From Desulfobulbaceae bacterium (lineage in GTDB: Bacteria > Desulfobacterota > Desulfobulbia > Desulfobulbales > Desulfobulbaceae), in NCBI GenBank assembly GCA_027011235.1, contig JALVAI010000299.1:1-7510 (forward strand): a DNA stretch of 7,510 nt. Reading direction: 5' to 3'. The position numbers were made by a program, and so were the translations under genes. The notes under the pieces are model-generated. The model saw only the letters and a program-made list of their open reading frames with translations, searched no databases and was not told where the DNA came from. Below are positions 1 through 6,419 of this stretch, in pieces. How positions within the stretch are numbered: the stretch's first letter is position 1; each line of letters starts with the position of its first letter.

Positions 1-509
1 TGCCCATCGGCCCCGGGGACAGGAACCTCACCCCGCCGGGGCAGATGATCCGTGATTTTCTCCAACAGAAGATCCCCGGCTACCTGGACTGCACCCTCAA
101 CTTCGCCGATGTCCGGGACATGGCGATCTGGCACCGGCTGGCCGCCAGGAAGGGTGAACCGGGCCGCCGCTATATCCTCTCCGGCCACAACCTCACCATC
201 CATGAATTTTTCCAGCATCTCAGCCGGGAAAGCGGTCTCCCCTGCCCGCGCCTAAAGGTCCCCTACGCGGTAGCGCTTGCCTGGAGCTATGTGGAACATT
301 ATCTCAGTCGTGTCACCGGCAAAAAACCCAAAAGTTCGGTGACAGGAGTCAAACTCTGCCGCCGTTCCATGGCCTTTGACGGTTCCTGGACCTGGAAGAC
401 CCTGGGTCACTATCCCCGGCCGCTTGCGGAGAGTATTCGCCAGGCCGTTGCCTGGCACCAGCGCTTCCTCAAGCAGGAAAAATCTGCGAATGTTCCTCAG
501 GATCACTGA
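1..509 (+). CDS. hpnA: HpnA-like hopanoid-associated sugar epimerase/reductase (C-terminal half)
   Basis: Partial gene entering from the left edge. The open frame begins at base 3 and gives 168 residues before TGA at 507-509; the ATG at 45 is internal, because the codons before it already read PIGPGDRNLTPPGQ. That segment followed by a 'DF..Q+IPGYLD..LNFADVRDMA..H' stretch is typical of the substrate-binding half of extended SDR proteins of the dihydroflavonol-4-reductase/HpnA type. It continues with 'RYILSGHNLTIHEF', a helix with 'VTGKKPKSSVTGVKL', and a closing 'LGHYPRPLAESIRQAVAWHQRFL', the usual end of this family. The NAD(P)-binding Rossmann half and the catalytic YxxxK lie outside the window. 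HpnA proteins are found in hopanoid clusters and are thought to act on sugar or side-chain modification; the exact substrate is not shown here. The 3' end overlaps the stop of the opposing sulfotransferase by 7 bp. A generic NAD-dependent epimerase is the alternative, but the hpnL/hpnN/hpnM neighbours favour HpnA. Confidence 0.85.
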   Translation, partial: PIGPGDRNLTPPGQMIRDFLQQKIPGYLDCTLNFADVRDMAIWHRLAARKGEPGRRYILSGHNLTIHEFFQHLSRESGLPCPRLKVPYAVALAWSYVEHYLSRVTGKKPKSSVTGVKLCRRSMAFDGSWTWKTLGHYPRPLAESIRQAVAWHQRFLKQEKSANVPQDH

Positions 510-1627
510 AACCCGTACTCGTCAAACAGGGGTTGGAGACGGTTGCGAATTTCATCCTTATCCAGGCCATACTGCTCAAGAGAATAGCGGTGTCTGCTTG
601 TATAGGTCCTGGCCCGCTGCATCTCACGAACAAGAAGCTGGTCATACTCCGGGCGCAGATCCAGGCCGAAATGGTGATAGATCTCGTGTACTGCCGCCCG
701 GGGATCGGCAACAAGATCGGTATAGCGGAGTTTGAGAAGATATTCACGGGGGATGGCTGCCTCCACCTCGTGGAGATGGAGATAATATTTACAGATCAAA
801 TCAGCCATTTCCCGGCAGGCCCGGCCGTCTTCCGCAAGATGGGGGGCCAGGGATTTCCAGGTTACCTCGAACATGGAGATCAACGAGGGGATCGATTCCG
901 CCGGATGTCTGATGAGATGGACGATGCGCATATCAGGGAGCAGGGTATGGATGGCCTGGATGCGGCCGGCAATCAACGCCACTTTCTGCAGCAGGATTTT
1001 GTTCGGGCCGGTGGCGTAGAGATGTCGCTGCAGGCAGCTGTAATAGTAGGCCATGAGTTTTTTCCGGGATTTTTCCGGCATGAAATCGACAAAGGTGGCA
1101 TCATCGAGCTCCGCAAGAAAGGGAAACAACAGGCCGAGCAAGGGGCTGAGCATAGCATACATGAACAGCATTTCATCGGACTCCGCCTTTTCCGGCCCGG
1201 TTTTGTGAATCGTCTCCCAGCCCTTGAAGCTGCGATTGGATATGATGTTCAACAGCCTTTTGCCCGGATGGCCAAGCATACGGTCAAGTCGGCCGAAGAG
1301 GGCAAAAAACCTGTAGCAGGTGATAGCCGGAAAAATCGTCTGATACAGTTTAAAATAGGTAAACTGGTCATCCAGGGCCAGCAGCCGGTGGCTGAATGTT
1401 GTGCCGCTGCGGGGATTGCCGATAATGTAGATGGGCGCCCGCACCTCCTGGTTCTTGAAATCCGGGTACAAAATATGATCCAGCAGGCGCATGCAGCAGA
1501 CAAACAGGCGCAGGAGCAGAAACGGTACCAGAAACAGAATGACCAGGACCGCATGCCGGGGTGAAAAATATTTCCTGGAAAAACTTAAACGAAGAAGCTT
1601 GAAAAATGTCGGATAATGAAAATACAT
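503..1627 (-). CDS. Membrane-anchored sulfotransferase-family protein
   Basis: A 374-residue protein, ATG at 1627-1625, preceded at a 6-nt spacing by AAGG on the - strand. A hydrophobic helix at about residues 25-46 probably anchors it in the inner membrane. Next comes 'IYIIGNPRSGTTFSHRLL' (66-83), the 5'-phosphosulfate-binding loop of PAPS-dependent sulfotransferases, and then 'RIVHLIRHPAESIPS' (234-248), which matches the 3'-phosphate-binding region, with R240 and the following serines. The C-terminal 'YSLEQYGLDKDEI..RLQPLFDEYGF' ending is common in bacterial Sulfotransferase_3-type proteins. Such enzymes move a sulfuryl group from PAPS to a hydroxyl or amine; the acceptor here is unknown. 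Its position between hpnA and hpnL suggests a lipid or glycolipid acceptor, but that is inference, since it is on the opposite strand and not in their operon. It is convergent with hpnA (7-bp stop overlap) and divergent from hpnL. An open frame lies antisense to most of it, which I regard as a codon-bias shadow. Confidence 0.88.
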   Translation of the reverse strand: MYFHYPTFFKLLRLSFSRKYFSPRHAVLVILFLVPFLLLRLFVCCMRLLDHILYPDFKNQEVRAPIYIIGNPRSGTTFSHRLLALDDQFTYFKLYQTIFPAITCYRFFALFGRLDRMLGHPGKRLLNIISNRSFKGWETIHKTGPEKAESDEMLFMYAMLSPLLGLLFPFLAELDDATFVDFMPEKSRKKLMAYYYSCLQRHLYATGPNKILLQKVALIAGRIQAIHTLLPDMRIVHLIRHPAESIPSLISMFEVTWKSLAPHLAEDGRACREMADLICKYYLHLHEVEAAIPREYLLKLRYTDLVADPRAAVHEIYHHFGLDLRPEYDQLLVREMQRARTYTSRHRYSLEQYGLDKDEIRNRLQPLFDEYGFQ

Positions 1628-1673
1628 TGTATACCTTAAATTGTTTCCTTTGAACCCTGATTCTGAACCTGGA

Positions 1674-1703
1674 AATATGCTCGGAAAGGTGGTTGCTCGT
1701 CAA
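1674..1703 (-). promoter_or_regulatory. Possible sigma70-type promoter for the sulfotransferase gene
   Basis: On the - strand TTGACG (1703-1698) is separated by 18 bp from CATATT (1679-1674), matching the -35 consensus at 5 of 6 and the -10 at 4 of 6 positions. It would start transcription about 40 nt upstream of the ATG at 1627. This is an eye-read match only, and the spacer is one base longer than ideal. Confidence 0.3.
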
Positions 1704-1704
1704 G

Positions 1705-1841
1705 GGATAAACCGGTATGGCCGGAACATATTTTATCGTCACAGCCACAACAAATGATGAAAATAGTCTGATATGACTCAGCTACGCGGACTATTTTCGG
1801 ATAAACCGGCATGCCTTAACGGCACAACAAACCATGAAAAT
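1705..1841 (+). repeat. Degenerate two-block direct repeat
   Basis: Two sequence blocks occur twice in the same order. Block 1 is GGATAAACCGGTATG at 1705-1719 and GGATAAACCGGCATG at 1799-1813 (14 of 15 identical). Block 2 is CACAACAAATGATGAAAAT at 1746-1764 and CACAACAAACCATGAAAAT at 1823-1841 (17 of 19 identical). The blocks are 26 bp apart in the first copy and 9 bp apart in the second, so the copies have diverged by indels as well as substitutions. A shorter echo (GGATAAA, then ATGAAAA) occurs at 2002-2024 across the hpnL start. Function unknown; it may be an old local duplication or copies of a dispersed intergenic repeat. Confidence 0.6.
1759..1798. repeat. 10-bp perfect inverted repeat
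   Basis: GAAAATAGTC at 1759-1768 is exactly complementary to GACTATTTTC at 1789-1798, leaving a 20-nt loop. The arms are AT-rich and no T-tract follows on either strand, so it does not look like an intrinsic terminator. It lies between the two copies of the direct repeat, sharing its left arm with block 2 of the first copy. Confidence 0.5.
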
Positions 1842-1859
1842 CAACAGGTTACGTTTAAG

Positions 1860-1874
1860 GCGGGTTTTACCCGC
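1860..1874. other. Short GC-rich hairpin
   Basis: GCGGGT (1860-1865), loop TTT, ACCCGC (1869-1874) form a perfect 6-bp stem. No T-run follows on either strand, so terminator function is not supported. It is part of the repeat-rich region upstream of hpnL. Confidence 0.45.
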
Positions 1875-1885
1875 AACCGGGGTCC

Positions 1886-1908
1886 GTAGGAGCGGCTTCA
1901 GCCGCGAA
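1886..1908 (+). repeat. REP-like palindromic unit 1
   Basis: A 23-bp unit starting GTAGGAGCGG and ending CCGCGAA, with a hairpin GCGGC-TTCA-GCCGC at its heart. The GTAGGAGCGG head followed by a GC-rich palindrome is the classic layout of repetitive extragenic palindromic (REP) sequences, which are moved by REP-associated transposases encoded elsewhere. It is intergenic, as expected. It faces an inverted second copy 37 bp downstream. Confidence 0.75.
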
Positions 1909-1945
1909 ATTTTCATGGTTATCCAGGTAATCGGGAAGAGCTCTA

Positions 1946-1968
1946 TTCGCGGATAAATCCGCTCCTAC
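1946..1968 (-). repeat. REP-like palindromic unit 2 (inverted)
   Basis: Read on the - strand this 23-bp unit also begins GTAGGAGCGG and ends CCGCGAA. It differs from unit 1 at 3 of 23 positions: one loop base, and both halves of a stem pair, giving GCGGA-TTTA-TCCGC. The double change keeps the stem paired. The two units point toward each other, as in the head-to-head or tail-to-tail REP doublets (BIME/REPIN type) of other bacteria. Confidence 0.75.
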
Positions 1969-2017
1969 AGCACATGCAACAACATGCGTAACCTTATTGT
2001 CGGATAAAACTTCCATC

Positions 2018-3010
2018 ATGAAAAAAATTCGTCTGACGACCATTGCCTTTGGGCTTTTTGGTGCGGCAATCTTGGTCTGGCTGCTCATGGGCCGGGATAT
2101 CGGCGAAGTGTTGACCCTGTTTTCCCTGGTCGGCATAAATATCCTCTGGCTCGGTGTGTACAGAATTATTCCCATTGCCCTGGATGCAGCCGGCTGGAAA
2201 CGGTTGTTTTCCGCAGGAGATCGTCCCCGGTCAACCGATCTTTTCCTGGCCCGCTGGATAGCCGAATCGGTCAACACCCTCTTCCCGGTGGCCCAGATCG
2301 GCGGTCATATCCTGCGCGCCCGCATCATCGGCAGGAAATATGGTTCCGGCAACGAAGCAGGGGCCACGGTCATGGTTGACTTTACCATCGGCCTGACCAC
2401 CCAGATTTTTTTCACCCTCACCGGCCTTGTTCTGCTTCTGCTGCAGACAAACAGGTACCAGGGAACCTCATCAATCGGTATCGGCATCGGGGTGGCGATC
2501 ATTGTCATTGGCGCTTTCTTTTTCAGCCAGAAGGCCGGGCTCTTTGGATTTCTGGCGGCGCGCACCAGCATCCTGTACAGGAAAAAGGCGGCCGCCATCA
2601 CAGCCAGTGCCCGCACCATGGACAAAACAATCAATGAGATTTACGGCCGCAAAAAGAAACTGCTTGGTTGTATGCTCTTGCGTTTCATCGCCTGGCTGGC
2701 CAAATCCGGGGAAAACTGGCTGTTTTTCTTTTTTGCCGGCGCCCCGATAACCATCCGGGAGGCCGTTATCCTGGAAAGCCTGTGTACCGCTTTTCGCAGC
2801 GCCGCCTTTTTTATCCCCGGCGGTCTGGGGGTCCAGGATGGCAGTCTTCTGATGATCGGCTCACTCCTGGGACTGGGAACAGACGCCATGATGGCCCTTG
2901 CCCTGGGCAAGCGTTTTCGCGAACTGATGGTCGGTCTGCCCGGCCTGGTCTGGTGGTTTGCGCATGAAGGCCGATACCACAGGCATTCAATCAGCAACAA
3001 GGGAAAATAA
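2018..3010 (+). CDS. hpnL: HpnL-like integral membrane protein (LPG-synthase TM-domain family)
   Basis: A 330-residue polytopic membrane protein from ATG at 2018. An in-frame TTG at 1997 would add seven residues, but neither start has a good Shine-Dalgarno sequence; ATG is preferred because it directly precedes the Lys/Arg-rich head and first helix. Hydrophobic segments lie at about residues 8-24, 34-54, 117-143, 154-170, 214-240 and 262-312. Conserved-looking stretches are 'RWIAESVNTLFPVAQIGGHILRAR' region (79-102) and 'FFIPGGLGVQDG' (264-275), both characteristic of the flippase-like transmembrane family that includes the N-terminal domain of lysylphosphatidylglycerol synthase and HpnL. No aminoacyl-transfer domain is present, so it is not MprF. 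HpnL proteins occur in hopanoid clusters; their biochemical role is not established, and lipid translocation is inferred. The stop is 2 bp before hpnN, so the two form an operon. Confidence 0.82.
   Translation: MKKIRLTTIAFGLFGAAILVWLLMGRDIGEVLTLFSLVGINILWLGVYRIIPIALDAAGWKRLFSAGDRPRSTDLFLARWIAESVNTLFPVAQIGGHILRARIIGRKYGSGNEAGATVMVDFTIGLTTQIFFTLTGLVLLLLQTNRYQGTSSIGIGIGVAIIVIGAFFFSQKAGLFGFLAARTSILYRKKAAAITASARTMDKTINEIYGRKKKLLGCMLLRFIAWLAKSGENWLFFFFAGAPITIREAVILESLCTAFRSAAFFIPGGLGVQDGSLLMIGSLLGLGTDAMMALALGKRFRELMVGLPGLVWWFAHEGRYHRHSISNKGK
2999..3004 (+). promoter_or_regulatory. Ribosome binding site of hpnN inside the end of hpnL
   Basis: AAGGGA lies 8 nt before the GTG at 3013 and within the last codons of hpnL. 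It supports GTG as the true hpnN start, since there is no better in-frame start before the first membrane helix, and it implies translational coupling to hpnL. Confidence 0.65.
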
Positions 3011-3012
3011 TC

Positions 3013-5664
3013 GTGTTCAACTGCCTAAAAAACAATACCCCCTGTGTGCCCCAATGGTGGATCAGAATTGTTCTGAACAATGCCCGCACTCTGCTTGCGC
3101 TCTCCCTGATCATTACCGGTGTACTGCTCTTTTTTACTGTCAAGAATTTCAGCATCAATACCGATCTGACCCGGATGATCTCCAATGATCTCCCCTTTCG
3201 CCAGGAGGTCCAGAGGTATCACGCCCGGTTTCCGAACCTGGTCGGATCGATTGCCGTGGTCATCGAGGGCGATAACCCGGCAAATGCCAGGGAGGCGCGC
3301 AACCTGCTGGCAGAAAAATTGCAGCGGGAAAACAGGCTGTTTTCATCCGTTTATGCCCCGGGCATGGGAGGGTTCTGGGACAGAAACGGGCTCCTGTATC
3401 TGAGTGAAAAAGAGCTGGAGCAACAGGGTGATACCATCTCCGAGATGCAGCCCCTACTGGCCCTGTTGTCACAAGATTTTTCCCTGTCAGGGCTCTTCTC
3501 TGTTCTCGCTAAAATCGCGGATTCCCCGGACATCGATCTTGGCGACAATCCACGAATTTTTCGTCTCTTTCAAGGGTTAAACCAAGTCATCACCAAGGTT
3601 GAACAGGGGAAGACCGCCACCATGTCCTGGCAGGAACTGATGCTGGGGGGCGGAAAACTCGCACGTCACAGACAGTTTATTCTCTTGCAGCCGATCCTTG
3701 ATTACCGGGCAATCAATCCCGCCAAAAAGGCGGTCGCTCTCATACACCAGATGGAGAAAAAACTCCATCTTGACGAGAAATACGGGGTCCACCTCTTTAT
3801 TACCGGCAAACCGGTGATCAATTACGAGGACCTGCGCTCGGTCCGCAGGGACATAACAACTGCCTCCATTGTCTCTTTTATTCTGGTGGGCATCATTCTC
3901 TACCTTGGCCTTGGTTCGGTGCGGCTTGTCTTTGCCGGCCTGACGACCTTGCTTATCGGTCTTGCCTGGACCATTGCCTTTGCCATCCTGGTGGTTGGCA
4001 GGCTGAACATGATCTCGGTCACCTTTGTCGTCCTCTTCATCGGCCTTGGAATCGATTATGGTATTCAGATCTGCCTGCGCTATGAGGAATTGCGTGCCCA
4101 GGGATGCCCGCACAAAGATGCCGTGGGCCGGGCAATCCAGAATACCGGCAACACGCTGCTGCTCTGCGCCATCTCCACGGCCATCGGCTTCTACGCCTTT
4201 GTGCCCACAGCCTATGTGGGAGCCTCCGAGCTCGGCCTGATTTCAGGCACCGGCATGCTGTTTATCCTGCTGGCCTCCATCACCGTGCTGCCCGCGATCA
4301 TGCTGCTGCTGCCGGAAAAGAAAAACTTCCAACTCCGCCTCTCGTTTGGCGCTGCAATATCACAACTGCTTGTCCGCTATCCCCGGCCCATTGTCGCCAT
4401 CGCCGCCATCGGTGCCCTGTGCTCCCTTGCCCTGTTACCTGAAGTGCGATTTGACGCCAATCCGTTTCATATGTCTGACCAGCGGTCAGAACCGATACAA
4501 ACGGCGATGCGTCTTTTTGAAGATACCAACACCCCGCCCTGGACCATATCCGTCCTGACCGATACCCGCGCCGAGGCGGACAAGCTGGCCCGGCGGCTTA
4601 AACAACTTCCAGAAGTACGGACCGCCCTCACCATTGACGATTTTGTTCCCGCACGCCAGGACGACAAGCTTGCCCAGATTGAAGACATGGCCCTTATGCT
4701 GCCGCCTGCGCCCGATACCGGGCAGGGCATGAAAGGCGATGACCAGCACCGGCTTGCAAAGGCCCTGGCCGATTTTTCCCATGCCGTGGCAAAACTGCAG
4801 CAAAACCGGGAGATGGACAAAGACGAGGCGAAAGCGATTTCCCAACTGGCCACAACCCTGAAAAAATTCCGTAACCTGCTGGCAGAGCCGGGCAAGGGCC
4901 ATCTTTTTCAGGACCGGCTGCGCCGGGCCCTGCTGCCTGGTCTTGCCCGGCTGTTTACCCGTCTGCAGAGCTTGATGGAGGCGGAACCGGTCAATCTTGA
5001 CACCCTGCCCAGAAACCTTGTCCGTCGCTATATTTCTGCTGACGGCAAGTACAGGGTCCAGGTTTTTCCCAAATACGACCTGCGGAATATTAAAAATCTG
5101 GAAAAATTTGTGGCCGCGGTCACCACCATTGCCCCTAAAGCCACCGACCAGCCGGTTACCGTGCTCATGGCCGGCAAGACCATTGTATCGGCGTTTAAAA
5201 CCGCATCCTTGCTGGCCTTTGTTCTTATCGCTCTTTTTCTGCGGCTGGTAATGTCTTCCTTAAAAGAGGTCATGCTGGTCCTTGCGCCCCTGCTGCTGGC
5301 CATTTGTTATACCATGGCCCTGGCTGTTCTGCTGAAAATCCCCTTTAACTTCGCTAACATCATCATAGTGCCGCTATTGCTCGGCATCGGCGTCGACTCG
5401 GGTATCCATGTGGTACAGCGAGTCAAGGAGCTCTCGGAAATCAATACCCATATTCTCGAGACTTCCACGGCCCGGGCCGTTCTTTTCTCCTCCCTGACGA
5501 CAATCATGAGTTTTGGCACCCTCTCGTTCATGCACCATGCGGGCACGGCCGGAATGGGCAAACTGCTTACCTTGAGCGTGGCCCTTATGATTGTCTGTAC
5601 CCTGATTGTCCTGCCGGCATATCTGGAACTGCGGATTAAGGGGAAGGGCCGGCATCAGAGGTGA
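3013..5664 (+). CDS. hpnN: HpnN-like hopanoid RND/MMPL transporter
   Basis: An 883-residue inner-membrane transporter with a GTG start. Layout is that of a tandem-duplicated RND protein with 12 predicted helices: TM1 at about 27-43, a large periplasmic loop (about 46-280), TM2-6 (about 283-433), TM7 (about 457-475), a second periplasmic loop (about 477-725), and TM8-12 (about 728-872). Each half carries the RND/MMPL TM4 signature: 'GLGIDYGIQICLRYEE' from 344 (Asp348) and 'GIGVDSGIHVVQRVKE' from 791 (Asp795); these aspartates are the likely proton-relay residues. The second loop is rich in charged helical sequence at about 575-660. Length and arrangement fit HpnN, which in other bacteria carries hopanoids from the inner to the outer membrane. 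The protein lacks the trimeric multidrug AcrB loop organisation, so drug efflux is less likely. It is cotranscribed with hpnL and convergent with hpnM. A general MMPL lipid exporter is the alternative. Confidence 0.88.
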   Translation: MFNCLKNNTPCVPQWWIRIVLNNARTLLALSLIITGVLLFFTVKNFSINTDLTRMISNDLPFRQEVQRYHARFPNLVGSIAVVIEGDNPANAREARNLLAEKLQRENRLFSSVYAPGMGGFWDRNGLLYLSEKELEQQGDTISEMQPLLALLSQDFSLSGLFSVLAKIADSPDIDLGDNPRIFRLFQGLNQVITKVEQGKTATMSWQELMLGGGKLARHRQFILLQPILDYRAINPAKKAVALIHQMEKKLHLDEKYGVHLFITGKPVINYEDLRSVRRDITTASIVSFILVGIILYLGLGSVRLVFAGLTTLLIGLAWTIAFAILVVGRLNMISVTFVVLFIGLGIDYGIQICLRYEELRAQGCPHKDAVGRAIQNTGNTLLLCAISTAIGFYAFVPTAYVGASELGLISGTGMLFILLASITVLPAIMLLLPEKKNFQLRLSFGAAISQLLVRYPRPIVAIAAIGALCSLALLPEVRFDANPFHMSDQRSEPIQTAMRLFEDTNTPPWTISVLTDTRAEADKLARRLKQLPEVRTALTIDDFVPARQDDKLAQIEDMALMLPPAPDTGQGMKGDDQHRLAKALADFSHAVAKLQQNREMDKDEAKAISQLATTLKKFRNLLAEPGKGHLFQDRLRRALLPGLARLFTRLQSLMEAEPVNLDTLPRNLVRRYISADGKYRVQVFPKYDLRNIKNLEKFVAAVTTIAPKATDQPVTVLMAGKTIVSAFKTASLLAFVLIALFLRLVMSSLKEVMLVLAPLLLAICYTMALAVLLKIPFNFANIIIVPLLLGIGVDSGIHVVQRVKELSEINTHILETSTARAVLFSSLTTIMSFGTLSFMHHAGTAGMGKLLTLSVALMIVCTLIVLPAYLELRIKGKGRHQR

Positions 5665-5690
5665 CAAGAGGAAAATGGGTTGCATCACTG

Positions 5691-6335
5691 TTAACTGGAT
5701 GGACCATGCCCGTTGGGGGTGACCTTTTGTATTTTCTCCTCCAGCAGGGCAAGCAGTCCTTCCACTCCCTGTTTCTGTAAAATGGACTTGAACTGGGCCC
5801 GGGTAAGCGCCAACTGGCTTACTCCCTTGACCCGGACATCAACAATCCGCCACAGTTTTTTCTCCTGGTCCCTGGCAAGCAGATATTCAAGCACTCTTTT
5901 ACGCTTGTCAGGTTTTATGATATGGACGATCACCTGCATGTATTTTTTATGTATCGGTCTGGTTGCCGCCACAACAAACTGCTGTCCCTTATAGCTGGAG
6001 AATCTATGGGCATAGGTACTGATCGACCAGGTGATGTACTTTGCCAGCAACTCCTTTTGCTGGGATGTGGTCATCTTCCGCCACCAGGAGCCGGTTGATT
6101 TTTTTACCATCAAAGAGTAAAAGAAATATTTTTTCATCACCGGTTCAAGCAGGGCATACCGCCCTGAAAATCCGAGCTGCGGCCCCTTTTTCATACATTG
6201 CAGGAGGGTGGCGTCAAGCTGTTCAACGACCTGGGCCGCTGTTTCAGGAGCTTCTTTTGCCAGGGCAACATGAAAAGACGCATGGGAAAACAACAGGCAA
6301 CAGAGTAAAAACAGGATTGATTGTTTCAATTTCAT
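5691..6335 (-). CDS. hpnM: HpnM-like periplasmic lipid-binding protein (MlaC/Ttg2D family)
   Basis: A 214-residue protein on the - strand. Residues 1-26 form a signal peptide: a Lys-containing head, a Leu/Cys/Phe-rich core and an A-L-A cleavage site before Lys27. The mature part has the MlaC/Ttg2D pattern: an N-terminal helix with 'YALLEPVMKKYFFYSLM', 'SWWRKMTTSQQKELLAKY', 'RFSSYKGQQF', then β-strand segments ending 'LWRIVDVRVKGVSQLALTRAQF' (161-182) and a C-terminal 'GVEGLLALLEE' helix. MlaC proteins carry a phospholipid through the periplasm in a hydrophobic pocket; HpnM is the version linked to hopanoid clusters and presumably serves HpnN-dependent lipid movement. It is transcribed toward hpnN, with 26 bp between the stops and no clear terminator there, and is divergent from ispH. 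The Shine-Dalgarno sequence is weak (a GAAGAAAA purine run). A non-hopanoid MlaC-like protein is possible without the context. Confidence 0.82.
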   Translation of the reverse strand: MKLKQSILFLLCCLLFSHASFHVALAKEAPETAAQVVEQLDATLLQCMKKGPQLGFSGRYALLEPVMKKYFFYSLMVKKSTGSWWRKMTTSQQKELLAKYITWSISTYAHRFSSYKGQQFVVAATRPIHKKYMQVIVHIIKPDKRKRVLEYLLARDQEKKLWRIVDVRVKGVSQLALTRAQFKSILQKQGVEGLLALLEEKIQKVTPNGHGPSS

Positions 6336-6364
6336 AACACTTTTTTCTTCGCATGATTAACGGG

Positions 6365-6389
6365 CTGCCCATCAAAAAGGCAGTTTTTT
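6365..6389 (+). terminator. Weak terminator-like hairpin with T-run
   Basis: CTGCC (6365-6369), a 9-nt loop and GGCAG (6379-6383) are followed by six T (6384-6389). The form is that of a small intrinsic terminator on the + strand, but the stem has only 5 bp and no + strand gene ends nearby. On the - strand it lies in the hpnM leader. Any function would be in stopping + strand readthrough from the convergent region. Confidence 0.25.
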
Positions 6390-6419
6390 CATTCCACTCC
6401 AGCAGTGGACATAACTATT

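Larger units (their letters stand above)
1830..1920. repeat. 12-bp inverted repeat flanking hairpin and first REP
   Basis: AACCATGAAAAT at 1830-1841 reappears in perfect inverted form as ATTTTCATGGTT at 1909-1920, immediately after the first REP-like unit. The enclosed bases contain the 1860-1874 hairpin and REP unit 1, so the segment could fold into a long multi-branched structure. A further 8-bp match (AGGTTACG at 1846-1853 with CGTAACCT at 1987-1994) crosses this pairing rather than nesting within it. Confidence 0.5.

Noticed and set aside
533..1564. Long + strand open frame of 343 codons opposite the sulfotransferase
   Set aside because: It is antisense to a gene with clear PAPS-binding motifs and its translation shows no recognisable family; a shadow of codon bias.
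1628..2017. CRISPR array in the repeat-rich spacer
   Set aside because: Repeats differ in sequence, spacing and orientation, with no regular repeat-spacer pattern and no cas gene.
3577..4113. - strand open frame of 178 codons inside hpnN
   Set aside because: Fully antisense to a conserved transporter and with low-complexity charged composition; no independent evidence.
6394..6408. CCACT-CCAGC-AGTGG hairpin
   Set aside because: Five-bp stem with no T-run and no obvious role; expected by chance at this length.
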